Position numbers and translations under genes: made by a program. Below are positions 1 through 11,115 of a stretch of 64,000 nucleotides of DNA, in pieces (the stretch's first letter is position 1; each line of letters starts with the position of its first letter). This DNA is from Solen grandis (lineage: Eukaryota; Mollusca; Bivalvia; Adapedonta; Solenidae): assembly GCA_021229015.1 (NCBI GenBank), contig CM037787.1, positions 36,070,410 to 36,134,409 of the forward strand. Direction: 5' to 3'. A model generated the notes under the pieces. It was not told the DNA's origin. It ran no database searches and saw nothing but the letters and a program-made list of their open reading frames with translations.

Positions 1-240
1 TGTGGAACGGGTATGATCTGGAGAAGTAGGTGCAGTAGTCCCAACTGTGGTGACCACTGCAGGAATGGTAATGGGCTCAGTCTCACCACTGTGGACTTGC
101 TGGTGTTCTTCAACTGGCTCACCATCACCACCAGACTCTTCAGCAGGTGAATGCATAGGAGAAATAGAAATAGACTTCCTTTTCCTTGGTTGTCTTGCAG
201 TTTTCTTCATGGCAGGCACAGGCTTCTTCTTAGCTGGCAT
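1..240 (-). CDS. N-terminal 80 codons of an unrecognised basic protein, truncated by window edge
   Basis: Reading the minus strand from the ATG at 240-238, the frame stays open for exactly 80 codons to base 1, so the gene continues outside the window. The protein starts MPAKKKPVPAMKKTARQPRK and has about eleven Lys/Arg in its first 22 residues. A Ser/Pro/Glu/Thr-rich, probably disordered stretch follows. A TATAAATA-like motif on the minus strand (278-285) lies about 38 bases before the ATG. A basic N-terminus followed by a low-complexity tail is common in chromatin proteins and in gag-like or recombinase proteins of mobile elements; nothing visible decides between them. The overlapping plus-strand frame (47-250) is less protein-like and is treated as a shadow. 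Confidence 0.4.
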   Translation of the reverse strand, partial: MPAKKKPVPAMKKTARQPRKRKSISISPMHSPAEESGGDGEPVEEHQQVHSGETEPITIPAVVTTVGTTAPTSPDHTRST

Positions 241-1199
241 AGTGAAGTAACTTAAACCTTATGATAATTAGGTTTAATATTTATAATTTAAATGGAGACA
301 ATCTGCCAATAACTGACGGCGATGCTCCTTGTAGAACTGCTGACGCTAGAATGAGAATCCGCCGTCGCACGATTCTTATAGGACGGGACCATCACGGGAC
401 TATCACGTGAAACGGTTTTCTAATGGATGTCTTCCGTCAGCGTCGGTTCATTGTCTGGTCACTGTCTGATCTCTGTCGGATCGCATTCGGGAGAATCGGG
501 ACGCTGTCGGGACAGATTCGGTCGTTTTTTACCATGACAAAGAAACAAATCGGATCAGAATCGGATTGAGAACGGGATAATTGGGACGAATTATGCTGGA
601 AACGGCTAGATCGGGACGCCTCCTGAACAATATCTGATTGTTGTCGTGATTAAATAAATATTTTTACAAATTTTAATAAAAGTTTGAATTTCCAGCCACG
701 AATCACAGGATCTTGATCAGACTTTTGACACATTTTAATCGGGAATGGTCCTATCAAGGACGGCAGTAAAAATCCTGAATGTGTGACTTAGGCATAACCG
801 GATGCACCGTTCATGACTCCGAAGTCCTATGCCTAGAAAGAATATCTCTTTTGCAAACTTGATATGATATATGACATGTTAATATGATATTTTTAGTGTG
901 TTGTTCTTTCGTTGTCCAGCTGAAGATATTGTATACTAGCCTGGCTTGCTTCAATTTGTTGTAAATATTGCTGAACCCCTTACATGTATATGGTTACACT
1001 CCATATAATAATTCATAAATAAATCTCCGTGGGAATAAATTTGTCTTGTGTGTGAATTAATAGATATACACAATTTGGGTAGTTGTATATGTAGTTGTCT
1101 ATGTTTTTTGACTATGCCACACCTTATTGTACACATACTCTCAGTTTAATTTGCATATAGACACATGGCCTGTAGAAATGTATCTAAAATATTTATTGT
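241..1199. other. Non-coding stretch with a CpG-rich block
   Basis: No credible gene is seen. Bases about 300-620 are richer in CpG than the surrounding AT-rich DNA and repeat short CGGGA and TCGGA words. This could be a promoter-type region upstream of the minus-strand gene at 1-240 or part of an unrecognised mobile element. Bases 620-1199 are AT-rich with no features I can support. Confidence 0.3.
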
Positions 1200-1225
1200 T
1201 TTAGTGTTAATAATATTTCAGTGAT

Positions 1226-2413
1226 GTGTATGCTGACAATAAAGAGGAAAACACGATGTTTAAGCCCAATACAAAGGAACACCTCTGGGAATTCATTAAT
1301 AAATCAATAGGAAACGCCGACATTTTATCCCAGTGTGTTTTACCTTGTTCGATAATGAGTGAACACTTGTCAAGTATCATACAGTACGATAGTGGTACAC
1401 TACTGTGGCTGTTAAACAGGTTAAAACATCTAGGTATACAGTCACAGTACAGGGGATCTCGTGCTGGACGTTCACGAGTATTGCGTGTTTGGGACACTAA
1501 CAATAGAGTTAATCTTGAAAACATACGAACATTGCCTCAGTTGATTCCCACCACGAATATTTCAAACAAGTCAGTTACGTCTTTCCACAAGAAGCCTAAG
1601 ACATTATCTAGGAATTTAATTAGTATAAAATATGAATTGCCTGAATTAACCAAATCACAGGATTTTCTTTCAGTCTGTTGTATAAATCCAAGATCAGTCA
1701 AGATCAAGACTATTTCACTTTGTGATTTCATACAATCAAATGATTTTGACATTGTTGCTGTTACTTAAACATGGCTCGGAAGCAAAATTGACAAATCCTG
1801 CATTGCTGAATTGGTTCCCACAGGCTATTGCATCAAACATGTGCCACGTGATGGTAGACGTGGAGGTGGAGTTGCTCTTATATTCAAATCACCTATTGAT
1901 ATCCATTTGATTTCTTCAACTGCTGATTATGAGGTTTCTACTTTTGAATAGCTAGACTGCAAACTAAAGTTAAATAATTACTCAGTACGTTTTGCAGTCA
2001 TATACAGACCGCCTCCATTAAAAGCAAATGGTTTTAAGACAAATGAGTTTTTAGAACAAAAATGGCCAACTTTCCTTTCAAGATACGCTGCTGATGATAA
2101 AAGTGTCATTATAGTTGGCGACTTAAATTTTCACGTAGACGTCCCATATAATCGTGACACCTTGCAGTTTAGTAGTACATGTACCCTCAAGTCTTGTGGT
2201 ATGAGGCAGCACGTAAACCAACTTACACATGTAGGAGGACATACGCTTGATGTAGTAATCACCAGGGATTCAGAAGACATCGTTTCTCAAATTGATGTTT
2301 CCGATTCCGGACTATCAGACTCAACCGGGAAGGTTTCTCGTGATCATTACGCTGTGACATTTACAGAAAAGATATTTAAGCCAGCACCTATAAGAAAAAC
2401 CGTTTCCTTTTAG
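1226..2413 (+). pseudogene. LINE endonuclease (APE) region with two in-frame stop codons
   Basis: A single frame runs through 1226-2413 with internal stops TAA at 1766-1768 and TAG at 1949-1951. Read across the stops, it contains recognisable APE endonuclease blocks: CCINPRSVK, a catalytic ETWL-type motif whose Glu codon is now the TAA stop, RRGGGVALIFK, AVIYRPP, VGDLNFHVD and SRDHYAVTF near the end. The endonuclease of this family nicks target DNA to prime reverse transcription. The Glu loss and both stops make this copy inactive. The first about 130 residues (with a YRGSRAGRSR block) are the usual leader of such proteins and have no clear domain. Confidence 0.8.
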
Positions 2414-3315
2414 GAAAGTTAGTACTATGGTCTTCAGATGCTGATGAGTTAGTAAATACATACATACATGAATTATCTTCTCTCCTAGAAAAAACATGTT
2501 CCATTACGTACCAAGGCCAAGGCCCGGACGTGACTGGTACACAGACGAACTTCACGATGCCAAACACCATCGCGTAAATGGCGACAGTCAAAACTTATAA
2601 TAGATCATCAGATATACCGTGAACAATGTGCTCTGGTAAATAAATTGTTAAAACAAGCCAGAATTGCTTATTATACGGACAAAATAAAAATCTTCAGGAC
2701 GAGATCAGAAATGTCTTTTCAAAATAACAAATCATCTTCTTGGCTGGACAACTGAAGCGGTTTTACCTTCTATAACATCATCGAAGGAATTAGCGCAGGA
2801 CTTTAGTGATTTTTTCATTGACAAAATCAAGGGCATTAGAAATGATATAAGGGCAGACATCTCAACAACGAGCGTTCCCGAAGCTGTAGAACCATCTCGG
2901 CCATGTTTAATTTCTAATCTGACTGCTTTCTCTTCATTGTCTGAACAGGATATCAAGAAAATGATCGTGAAATCACCAAACAAATCATGTGAACTTGATC
3001 CAATACCCACATGGCTGTTGAAATATTGCATCGATGAACTTTCACCGATATTGACTAAAATCATTAACACATCATTAAAATCAGCGTATGTTCCAAAATT
3101 GTTTAAATGTTCACGAATACGACCACTACTCAAAAAACCCGGCCTCGACCAAAATGAACTGAAAAATTATAGACCAGTTTCAAATTTACCATTTGTTTCA
3201 AAAGTTCTAGAAAAAGCAGTAGACTCACAACTAGAGCGTCATTTATCACTTAACAATCTACATGAACAACATCAATCTGCCTATAGGAAGTTCCATTCTA
3301 CAGAAACAGCATTAA
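2414..3315 (+). pseudogene. LINE linker and N-terminal reverse transcriptase, frameshifted
   Basis: After the stop at 2411-2413 the linker is recognisable in changing frames: WYTDELHDAKHHR near 2530, then YREQCALVNKLLKQARIAYY near 2620. At least two frameshifts lie here. From about 2771 the RT N-terminus reads in the frame of 2937, with LDPIPTWLLK, ISPIL-like residues, RPLLKKPGLD, NYRPVSNLPFVSKVLEKAV (RT motif 1 region) and HQSAYRKFHSTETAL. The frame stops being LINE sequence at 3315, where a foreign element begins. The remainder of RT resumes at 4844. Confidence 0.8.
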
Positions 3316-4843
3316 CTAGATTTGCATACTGCAAATGCAACGGTTTTCGTGATGATCAAAGTTTCAAACCTGATCAGCAAAGTTAAAATACCAGAAAAAC
3401 AACAAAATGCAAAATGTTTATATATCTTAGTGTATTCTTTCATTGGTGAATTCAGTTGTGACCAAGACTTAAAGGCATCTCGAAAGGAATGTGATGTCCC
3501 ACTGAGCCAGGCTCCCATCTGCTGTGATCAGACCTGTTAATTGCTGGTCATCACTGCAGGGAGTCTTTAGTCAATATAGTAGCTATATGGCAAAACCTCT
3601 GATGGGTTGATGCATAACTAAATTACCTGCTACAATGGAAGTGAGATAGTAGGCTAGTTTTACACACACATTCAAGACCTGTTACAGCTATGCATCTATT
3701 TATAGAACATAGGTAACCAGTGATGCTCATTCTGTCAAATTCTCTGTTTTTATTCTGGGTCATGTACTTAAATTCTCTATAAATTCATCAATTCTTGACA
3801 GATTTTCAAAATTCTTTTTTTGTTGACGAGGTAAGACATTGTTTTTCCTAGTGATGACAAAATATATCACATATTTAAACTTTAAAGGCTTTAAAATCAA
3901 TTCAAAGTATGACCAAACTTCAAACTGCCACCAAACAACCAAACAAACAAATCAACCCCGATCTGAAAAAACTAAAATTCTTCAAAAAGTACTCTTTAAA
4001 GGCTTTTGGTTTTTCCCATATTCTTTCCATAAAATATTTTTAGATTTTGAGATATTTAAGGTCAAAGAAAAAACCAATAATCGCAATATGACCTTGACCT
4101 TTGCATTTTTTTTAAATTTTGAAACTGTGAAGTCCCTTGAAACAACAAACAATACAATCTGTGAAAATTTCATAAAGATTGATTAAAAAATAATGGCAGA
4201 ATCATCAAAAAACTAAAAAAAATGCCTATTCTCGAAAAAAAAAATTCCTTCATATTTTAGTGCACTTTGACCGCTTATTGAAAGCCATTTTATGCATTTT
4301 CCGAAATCGCCACCCCATATATTTTGTGCGCAAAGATCTTCGGAATAAATTTAAAAAAAAAACAACAGAATGAGCGTATCTAATCTCTAACTAAAATGGG
4401 CATGTTTTTCGTGGACACACCCTAATTTGCCAGATTTTTTCAAAGATTCAAACATTCAACCTCTTCTAGCTCAAAAGTTTCAAAGGTATGGATATTGCCA
4501 CTCATCATATTTAATGGGGCAGTTGACAGAGAACAGAACGCAAAAAACTGCTTACAAATAAAATGTCAAATGACAGAGTTATCAGCAATTATATGTTTTG
4601 ATGCTAAACGCCATCTAGCGGCAAAACTTAGTACTAAAATGAAAAAACAAACTTAATAATGCACAACTTCAGATACATGTGAGTATGCATGGAAATTTTC
4701 ATATTTGTAGCATTTCTAATCATGCCGCAACAGCGGTCACAAAAAAAAGTGCAAAGAATAATAATAATGGAAACAAATTAAAAAAAGAAACACAAGAAGA
4801 ACAGTAGGTTTTCGCGGCTGCGTTGCAGTCCACGAAAACCTAA
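3316..4843 (+). mobile_element. Family E double-hairpin element inserted cleanly into the LINE reverse transcriptase
   Basis: The segment starts CTAGATTTGCATACTGCAAA, where ATTTGCA/TGCAAAT forms a 5' hairpin, followed by GGTTTTCGTG. It ends with an AATAATAATAAT tract (about 4757), then a second hairpin with arms AGGTTTTCG and CACGAAAACCT, then CTAA. The 5' GGTTTTCGTG pairs with the 3' CACGAAAACC as a subterminal inverted repeat. Joining base 3315 to 4844 gives GCA TTA ATT AAA GTC and restores the LINE protein as ETALIKVQND with no duplicated or lost base. The element therefore sits between A and T with no target-site duplication. No coding capacity is seen. Its body shares a TGACCTTGACCTTTG block with family B near 33.6 kb. 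Confidence 0.8.
4806..4841 (+). repeat. 3' terminal hairpin of the family E element
   Basis: Arms AGGTTTTCG and CACGAAAACCT enclose an inner TGC/GCA pairing, two bases before the inferred 3' end at CTAA. Position and form match the terminal hairpins of families A to C downstream. Confidence 0.75.
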
Positions 4844-5625
4844 TTAAAGTCCAAAATGACATCATGCAATCCTTAGATCAAAATAAAGTCACCATTCTTG
4901 TCCTACTTGACCTCTCAGCTGCGTTTGATACCATCGGACATAGTTTACTCTTGAATCGTTTGAAACATGACTTTGGAATTGAGGGAAAACCACTTCAGTG
5001 GATGACGTCTTACTTAGGTGACCGGTACCAAACAGTTTGCATTGACGGCCAGTTGTCAGAAGCAGTTTTGATGAATTACAGTGTTCCGCAGGGCTCAGTT
5101 TTAGGTCCGAAAAATTACATTATGTATACAAAACCAGTTGGAGCCGTCTGCAGAAACCACGGTCTACTTCATCATTTTTACGCAGACGATTCTCAACTTT
5201 ACAAACCTACTGACCAAGTTAATGTTGCAGAAGCTGTTCAGCGTGTCGAGGCCTGCCTGGCAGACATAGTTTCATGGATGCATCAAAACATGCTTAAACT
5301 CAACACCAATAAGACTGAAGTAATTCTTTTATCTTCTAAACACAATGAAAAACTTGTGGGTGATATTTCAATAACCATTGGAGCATCTAAAATACAACCG
5401 GCTACTGTTGTTAGAAATCTGGGAGCTTTTTTAGACTCTAGATTAGACTTAGAAGATCACGTAAACTCAGTGTGTCGATCTTGTTATGCTCAACTTCGCC
5501 GAATTAGCCACATCAGACAGTATCTTACCACTGACGCAACAAAATCGCTTGTTAACAGTCTTGTTACATCTCGATTGGACTACTGTAATTCTCTGTTATA
5601 TGGATTACCAAAAAAAAAAAAAAAA
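4844..5625 (+). pseudogene. LINE reverse transcriptase, catalytic region
   Basis: After the family E insertion the RT reads KVQNDIMQSLDQ and then LVLLDLSAAFDTI (motif A with its catalytic Asp), VPQGSVLGP (motif B) and HHFYADDSQLY (motif C, the FYADD box with the two catalytic Asp). HMLKLNTNKTEVI-type and RNLGAFLDSRLDLEDHV blocks follow. This part is open and well preserved up to a 16-A run at 5610-5625, where the frame shifts. RT makes cDNA at the nicked target in active relatives. Confidence 0.88.
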
Positions 5626-6043
5626 CACTCTCCAAAAGCTACAGACTGTCCAAAACACAGCGGCTAGGATTATTACAAAAAACCCACGTTTCAGTCATAT
5701 AACCCCCATCATTCAAGAACTGTATTGGTTGCCTGTAGAAGCCAGAATACAGTTAAAGATATTAACTCTTACGTTCAAGGCACTACATGGTCAATCACCG
5801 GAGTATATTCAATTAGTGTTAGAAATTTACAGACCCAGCCGTGTACTTAGATCCCAAGACGTTTCAGTGACATTAGTCCAACCTAGAACCAAAACAGCGA
5901 AACATGGGGGCAGATGCTTTACTCTTAGTGCTCCAAAACTCTGGAACTCGTTGCCGATATTAATATGCCAGTCCAGCAGTTTCGTCTCATTTAAGAAACT
6001 CTTAAAAACATACTTCTTTGTTCGATTCTATAGCGATCATTAA
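5626..6043 (+). pseudogene. LINE reverse transcriptase C-terminal region, shifted frame
   Basis: Past the A-run the protein continues in another frame as NTLQKLQTVQNTAARII, then ELYWLPVEARIQLKILTLTF and APKLWNSLP, ending at a TAA at 6041-6043. These are the usual C-terminal blocks of CR1/Jockey-type ORF2 proteins. The A-run is an obvious place for a slippage mutation or a base-calling error, so the shift could be biological or technical. Confidence 0.85.
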
Positions 6044-6622
6044 AATGGAAAATTACTCGATTACTGTACTTTTAATAACTGTGGATTTAAACATTTTAAT
6101 GTTGTTGTTTTTTACACGTTAATTTAATGATTTTTCCCAGTTTGCTTCTTAAATTTTATCAGGGAACCTTTATTTTACTTTAACCCTTTCCCTCATAGAG
6201 GAAACCATGAAAAGACCTATGCGAACAGCATAAAACCAGATCAACCTGCGAGTGAACAGCATAAAACCAGATCAGCCTGCGAGTAACTCTGTTCGCTGCT
6301 CCTCAGTGGTCTGGAAATGAAGACTTTGTAATTAAATTTGGTAAGGTTTAACTGTGGTTTTCTGCAGATCAGGCTTTATGTGGTACCTATTGAGTGTGTC
6401 AAAATGAGTCTATATGAGGGAAAGGGTTAATACTATTTGATATTATGACACTGTTGTTACTTATATTTTAAAACACTCTACGCACGATATTCTTACATTA
6501 TTTTAGGTGTACTTAGTCTCAGTGGATGGTGTCATTGCATGTATTTTACATCACCTATTTTCTTTTTTGTATAACATATATGAAAAAAGTGCTATATAAA
6601 TGTGGTGTAATAATAATAATTC
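6044..6622 (+). other. LINE 3' UTR, split by a MITE
   Basis: Non-coding sequence follows the RT stop. It is interrupted by the TTAA-flanked MITE at 6184-6426 and ends with a short (TAA)n tract after GTGCTATATAAATG, consistent with the microsatellite tails used by this type of LINE. Confidence 0.65.
6184..6426. mobile_element. piggyBac-like MITE with TTAA target duplication
   Basis: The element begins CCCTTTCCCTCATAGAGG and ends TATATGAGGGAAAGGG, giving inverted termini of about 14 bp. TTAA is present on both sides (6180-6183 and 6427-6430). CCC/GGG termini at a duplicated TTAA are the signature of piggyBac superfamily transposons. The 243-bp length and lack of an ORF make it non-autonomous. 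It contains an internal repeat (ACAGCATAAAACCAGATCA twice) and shares its sequence with the copy at 10803-11115. It lies in the LINE 3' UTR, so it is younger than the LINE. Confidence 0.75.
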
Positions 6623-7233
6623 CACCATCATGGCGAAGTGAACACCGCCGAGGTTTTCCGAATAACTTTTACCTTGCCATGCATGACGAATGACAGTGTT
6701 ATTAATATCTAAACTTGTATACCGGCCTCATGTTTGTAGTGTCAAACACACAGGATTGAGAAAGTGCGCAAGACTACAGTAAGTAATATCTTTTTTATTT
6801 GATTCAGCAATTTCATTCAAATTCTGTATTTTAAAAGTTGAGGATCAGTCTAAGATAAAACATGGCAATTAAATGTTGTGTTGTAGTAAGCTTTAAGGTA
6901 AAAATATTGGAAATACAAGGCTCTGTATCATTTCACTTTTATAAACACATTAGCATTCGTATATTTTAGGTAATGGTATTACATGCGAAAATTATGATAT
7001 GAAATAAAGAATGAAAGAATAGATAAATAAATACATGTTTTAGCGTTCTCCATTTCGGCACAAACCATACGTCGAAAAGATTTTACCCTTTTTAGCATTC
7101 TGCATGAAGAAATACTGCTGACCTAGGGAAGAGAGATGATTATATTAGGTTAAATACAGATCGACGTGTTAATCATAATAGTTATGACTTATATTGCGCC
7201 GCGAACGAATTCATTACTGACATGGCATCGTTA
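6623..7233. other. AT-rich intergenic DNA, no feature recognised
   Basis: Sequence between the LINE tail and the first gap. No ORF with protein-like composition, RNA gene or clear repeat boundary is seen. Confidence 0.5.
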
Positions 7234-7333
7234 NNNNNNNNNNNNNNNNNNNNNNNNNNNNNNNNNNNNNNNNNNNNNNNNNNNNNNNNNNNNNNNNNNN
7301 NNNNNNNNNNNNNNNNNNNNNNNNNNNNNNNNN
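7234..7333. other. Assembly gap (100 N)
   Basis: Exactly 100 N. The right edge runs directly into a long C run and then an A run, so the break probably reflects a homopolymer. True gap length is unknown. Confidence 0.99.
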
Positions 7334-8879
7334 ACCCCCCCCCCCCCCCCCCCCCCCCCCAAAAAAAAAGAAGAAAAAACGCAACAAATTCTAAACGAAA
7401 AATGAGCCCTCATCTTTAAAATATAATTATGAATTTTATTATTAAATGTCTTGGCGTAATCAAGTATTTGGCTATTGGTTTTTTTGGGATTATTTTCACC
7501 CCCCCCCCCCCCCTTAAAAAAAGTCCATTTAATCATACAGATATATAAATATGTTTTAATGGAATGAAATAGTTTTGAATAAAAATGCAAAAAACGTACT
7601 TGTATAAAATAGTAGGACACTTTCATGTAGTTTTTAAATTCATGTTTTAAACGTTTATTGCAGATACTTTTGAGATACACTCGTGATTATAAATGATGTC
7701 TAAAGATTTATTTTGGGAAACTCACATACTTGACTGTGATGTATTTCTTACTTTTCAAATCGTACAGACGGTTGTAACATGAAATTCGAACTTGGTGAGT
7801 GGTTTCGTAAAGTTTTGTTTGATCTTAATTCATTACCTAATGAATATTCATGTACAAAGTCATGCCTCCATGAATATTACTTGCAATATGCAGACTTTAC
7901 AGACTCTGATCTTCAATGTTATATGAGCAAACAGACCAACAACTCCTGTCGTCAGTAAAATGCTACAAAATGAGTTCGTAAAGGAGGGATATTTATTTCG
8001 ATGAAATTTACAAGTGTTATCGTTTATTTATTATTTTTTGATAGAAACATATAATTAGTTAAAAAGTCTTCCCTTTTGAAATCCAAATTCTTTTTTATTC
8101 TTGTATTCCTTTATGATATGGACGGTAACTGGTAATCTCTATGCAATATAAAACAAGAAGGATTGGTCCTATCAATGACGCCATTACATCAGCATACTGT
8201 TACTAGTCTGTTACCTGTATGCGACAGTTTTTGCAAATCTTATTTGCTGAATTTTATAAACAATGCCAGCATATCTTACAAAGCTCTTTGTAATTCTCAA
8301 TTTCCCCCTGCCAAGAAAATATAGCTTGCCGTGGGTTTTCTTTTACTAACAGTGTTTCCTATAACATTTGTATCTAGGTAACATGATCAATGAATAGTAC
8401 AAATCTACATATTTTGCATTTAGCAGGAGTGATGTTGCTATGAACAAACAGTTGGACAGAAATACAACAATAGCAACAGCTTGCATATAATAATCACAAG
8501 ATGAGTATTTGCTTTTCAAGGAAAGCGATGAAAATATAACAGGTTTTGAAACTTAAATCTCAAGGGACTGTGACGTCACTAGTTTACACTAGTCATCCAG
8601 ACCGGTGTTGACACGCTGTCAGCTACCTCATATGGAGACAGTGCTATTTTAATACCCAGTAGGAGGTTAGAACAATACCATTGGGCGGATGGGAGATGTA
8701 TAGAATTAGGTGACAAAACCATTTCTAGTTTTAAAAGTACGTCCAGGATTTGAATACAAAAATAATTGATTGTTCTAGACAGCGTTTTCCGAACACAAAC
8801 ACGTGGCCATACCACAAGGTTTCAGGCATCGACCATTTTTAAAGATGACGGTATATGTATCGCTGCCATGGCTGGTCCT
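7334..8879. other. Non-coding DNA with two poly-C tracts
   Basis: A poly-C then poly-A tract lies at about 7335-7369 and a second poly-C run at about 7499-7513. These create glycine- or proline-run frames that are not genes. The rest is AT-rich with no feature I can support. Confidence 0.5.
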
Positions 8880-8899
8880 TATAAGTTCGTCTGTTGTTG

Positions 8900-9138
8900 T
8901 TGTTTTTTCTTTTTTTGGATTTTTTTTTTAAAAAAGTCGAGGTATTGTCACCTCTCGGTTGATGTCGGCATCGTCGTCATGAAAAACTTCTAAACTATCA
9001 ATCCGCCTGTCTTCAAACTTCATATACTTATGGGCTACAATCCCATCAAGGGACATAACTCTTAGTTCCATTTTGACATAACCTATCTCCCTTAAAAATA
9101 TAGCTCGTTGGCATCCGCCTGCGGTGCTCTTGTATTAA
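8900..9138. repeat. Interspersed repeat fragment (AAAAAGTCGAGGTATTGTC type)
   Basis: A T-rich lead, AAAAAGTCGAGGTATTGTC and a following CATCGTCGTCATG stretch match the copy at about 23131-23215 (AAAAAGTCAAGGTATTGTC). The 3' part carries GCATCCGCCTGCGGTGCTC near 9110. I recognise the type as dispersed in bivalve genomes but cannot assign a class. Confidence 0.45.
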
Positions 9139-10300
9139 ATAATAATGCTATTACAATAATAGCACAGTGATAGATTGATACATGTATATGAAAGACTTTC
9201 CGATCTCTCTGTCAGTAACTGTGTAAACTCTTACAGAAAAACATAATGTTACGTACCTTTGCTTTTAAGTATGAACCAGATAACCAGCCGAAAACAAATA
9301 ACAGAAATGATCAGCATCCCTAAATATTTGAAATGCGTTCGTGCCATGTTATTTTCTGAAATATATATTTTAAATCGTAATGGTCAATACTATTCAAGTA
9401 ATCTTTTAAATTTCTTTGTCAGTAAATAACTTTTAAATGACTCAAACTCAAAGTATTATCATAAACCCATATTCCCCCCGCAATTGCTCTGAAAGGAATC
9501 ACACTGATTTTATCTATTATGTTTTGAAATAAAGAGGAGAAATAAATAAAAAAAAAAAATTATTGGAGCCTCATCTTGGACACTGGGAAGATTTATGCTT
9601 ATGCCGTAAAGTGGGGAACAGAGACACATTCTAGAGATAATCTGTCTTCAGCATCACGTGAAACAGACACAGTGCCACCTCACTGCAATATCAAGCATTG
9701 GTAGACCACTCGAATTAGATTTTCCTAACATTGAGCTAACGATTCTTGCAACTATCCTTGTGTGCTGACCGCTATGCGCGAGAAAGAGCAGCATTATTTT
9801 TAACGACTATGGTATGTCAAAGCTGGTGAAATTCAATTTCTGTATAATGTACGTGGTCGTGTCGGTGACAGGAAACATGGGAGGTAGTGTCACAACAACG
9901 ATAGACGGACGAAATACATGTATATTGTATATTTACACGTGTCTCTACACATTTATGTCATTTGTGTGTCAGAGAAAAATTGTCAATGAGATAAAATATA
10001 TAGCGAATTTTAGTCGAGCACACTCTACATGAATTAAGAGATCAGAATATTTATATCAGATACACTTTAATTATACATAAAAAAACTAGTTACCTGTATC
10101 TTGTCAGATTTTTAAGATATATTTAGTCCAGTCATACAGTTTTCTCACTTTTGTACTGATGTGCTATTCTCCGCTATTTAGCCAACTGGAGATTGCATTG
10201 GAGTGCGGGTTCTCTTCATAGCAACCAAATGGTATTGGCTATTTGTTAGATATTTTACTGAAAAACCATTTTCCTTTAGGCTACCCATTTTTAATAAAGT
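9139..10300. other. AT-rich intergenic DNA, no feature recognised
   Basis: Only short, compositionally random frames on both strands. No repeat boundary is clear. Confidence 0.45.
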
Positions 10301-10499
10301 TATCAATCCAGACTAAAATGAAGTCCTTTGGGGTCAGCTTGTTTCCTATATGCTTATATCTTATGCACTTATGATAACCTCGTGGTCCTCTACTTGTAAA
10401 ATGAGGCCTGCAGATGGTTGGCTAGTTTTCTTATATAATCTGCATATAAACTTTAGAAAACTTTGCAATGAATTTGAATATGGTTGATGATGAAGATCA

Positions 10500-10592
10500 C
10501 TATAGGTGAAAAAACAGTGAAATGAACTGCTTTGATTAAGCTAATGGTTCTCTGGTGAACGTTCTAGGGCCTTTTTGGCCCTCTTGTCTCTA
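10500..10592 (+). repeat. 3' end fragment of an AGCTCACC-type element
   Basis: The end CTGGTGAACGTTCTAGGGCC, with hairpin AGGGCC/GGCCCT (10566-10582) and then CTCTTGT, matches the 3' termini of the full elements at 27504-28163 and 28182-28845. No matching 5' end is found upstream, so this is a truncated or decayed copy. Confidence 0.55.
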
Positions 10593-10802
10593 GTGTATTT
10601 TAAAAGAAGGTTTATCGCTCATTTTGTCAAAGTGATGTACTATTTTATCATCGTTCAATTTCGTAAACACGTGACAAAAAGCAACAACGACAAAAAATGT
10701 TACTTAGCACACAATTGTTTTTTGAAACAATAATAGACCAGTGACGGTTCGTGTGAAGTCTTATAATATCTTGATATGCAAGGTATTTTGCCCAACTCTT
10801 AA

Positions 10803-11115
10803 CCTTTTCCCTCATAGAGGACTATGCGAACAGCATAAAACCAGATCAGCCTGCAAGTTACTCGCAGGCTGATCAAGTTTTATGCTGTTCGCTGCTCCTC
10901 AGTGGTCTGGAAATGAGGATTTTGTAATTAAATTTGGTAAGGTTTAACTGTGGTTTTCTGCAGATTAGGCTTTATGTGATACCTACTGAGGGCGTCAAAA
11001 TGAGTATATATGAGAGAAAGGGCTAGTGCCGTTATATACATAGTTACTCGCAGGCTGATCTGGTTTTATGTTGTTCGCATAGGTCTTTTCATGGTGTCCT
11101 CTATGAGGGAAAGGG
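10803..11115. mobile_element. piggyBac-like MITE, second copy with an inverted terminal duplication
   Basis: The left end CCTTTTCCCTCATAGAGG follows TTAA (10799-10802). The right end is the inverted form, CCTCTATGAGGGAAAGGG, followed by TTAT, a one-base change from TTAA. Internally it matches the 6184-6426 copy up to an internal terminus near 11016. A further 98-bp segment is an inverted copy of the element's left end, so the structure is composite. Confidence 0.65.

Larger units (their letters stand above)
1200..6622 (+). mobile_element. Decayed non-LTR retrotransposon (LINE, CR1/Jockey-like), interrupted by two other elements
   Basis: One LINE can be followed on the plus strand. It has an N-terminal region, an apurinic-type endonuclease (to 2413), a linker (about 2414-2770), reverse transcriptase (about 2771-6043) and a 3' UTR ending near 6622 in a (TAA)n tail just after GTGCTATATAAATG, a typical tail for this group. 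The coding region has in-frame stops, frameshifts and two insertions: a 1528-bp double-hairpin element at 3316-4843 and a MITE at 6184-6426. The true 5' end is not visible, so 1200 is approximate. CR1/Jockey is inferred from the order APE then RT, the microsatellite tail and motif wording; a phylogeny could move it to a neighbouring clade. It cannot transpose on its own. Confidence 0.85.

Noticed and set aside
2090..2450. CTGATGA-type words as hammerhead ribozyme cores
   Set aside because: No matching GAAA segment and stems at the required distances; the words lie in LINE coding sequence.
7231..7680. 149-codon minus-strand frame with poly-Gly through the gap
   Set aside because: It depends on N bases and poly-C runs; no protein-like composition outside them.
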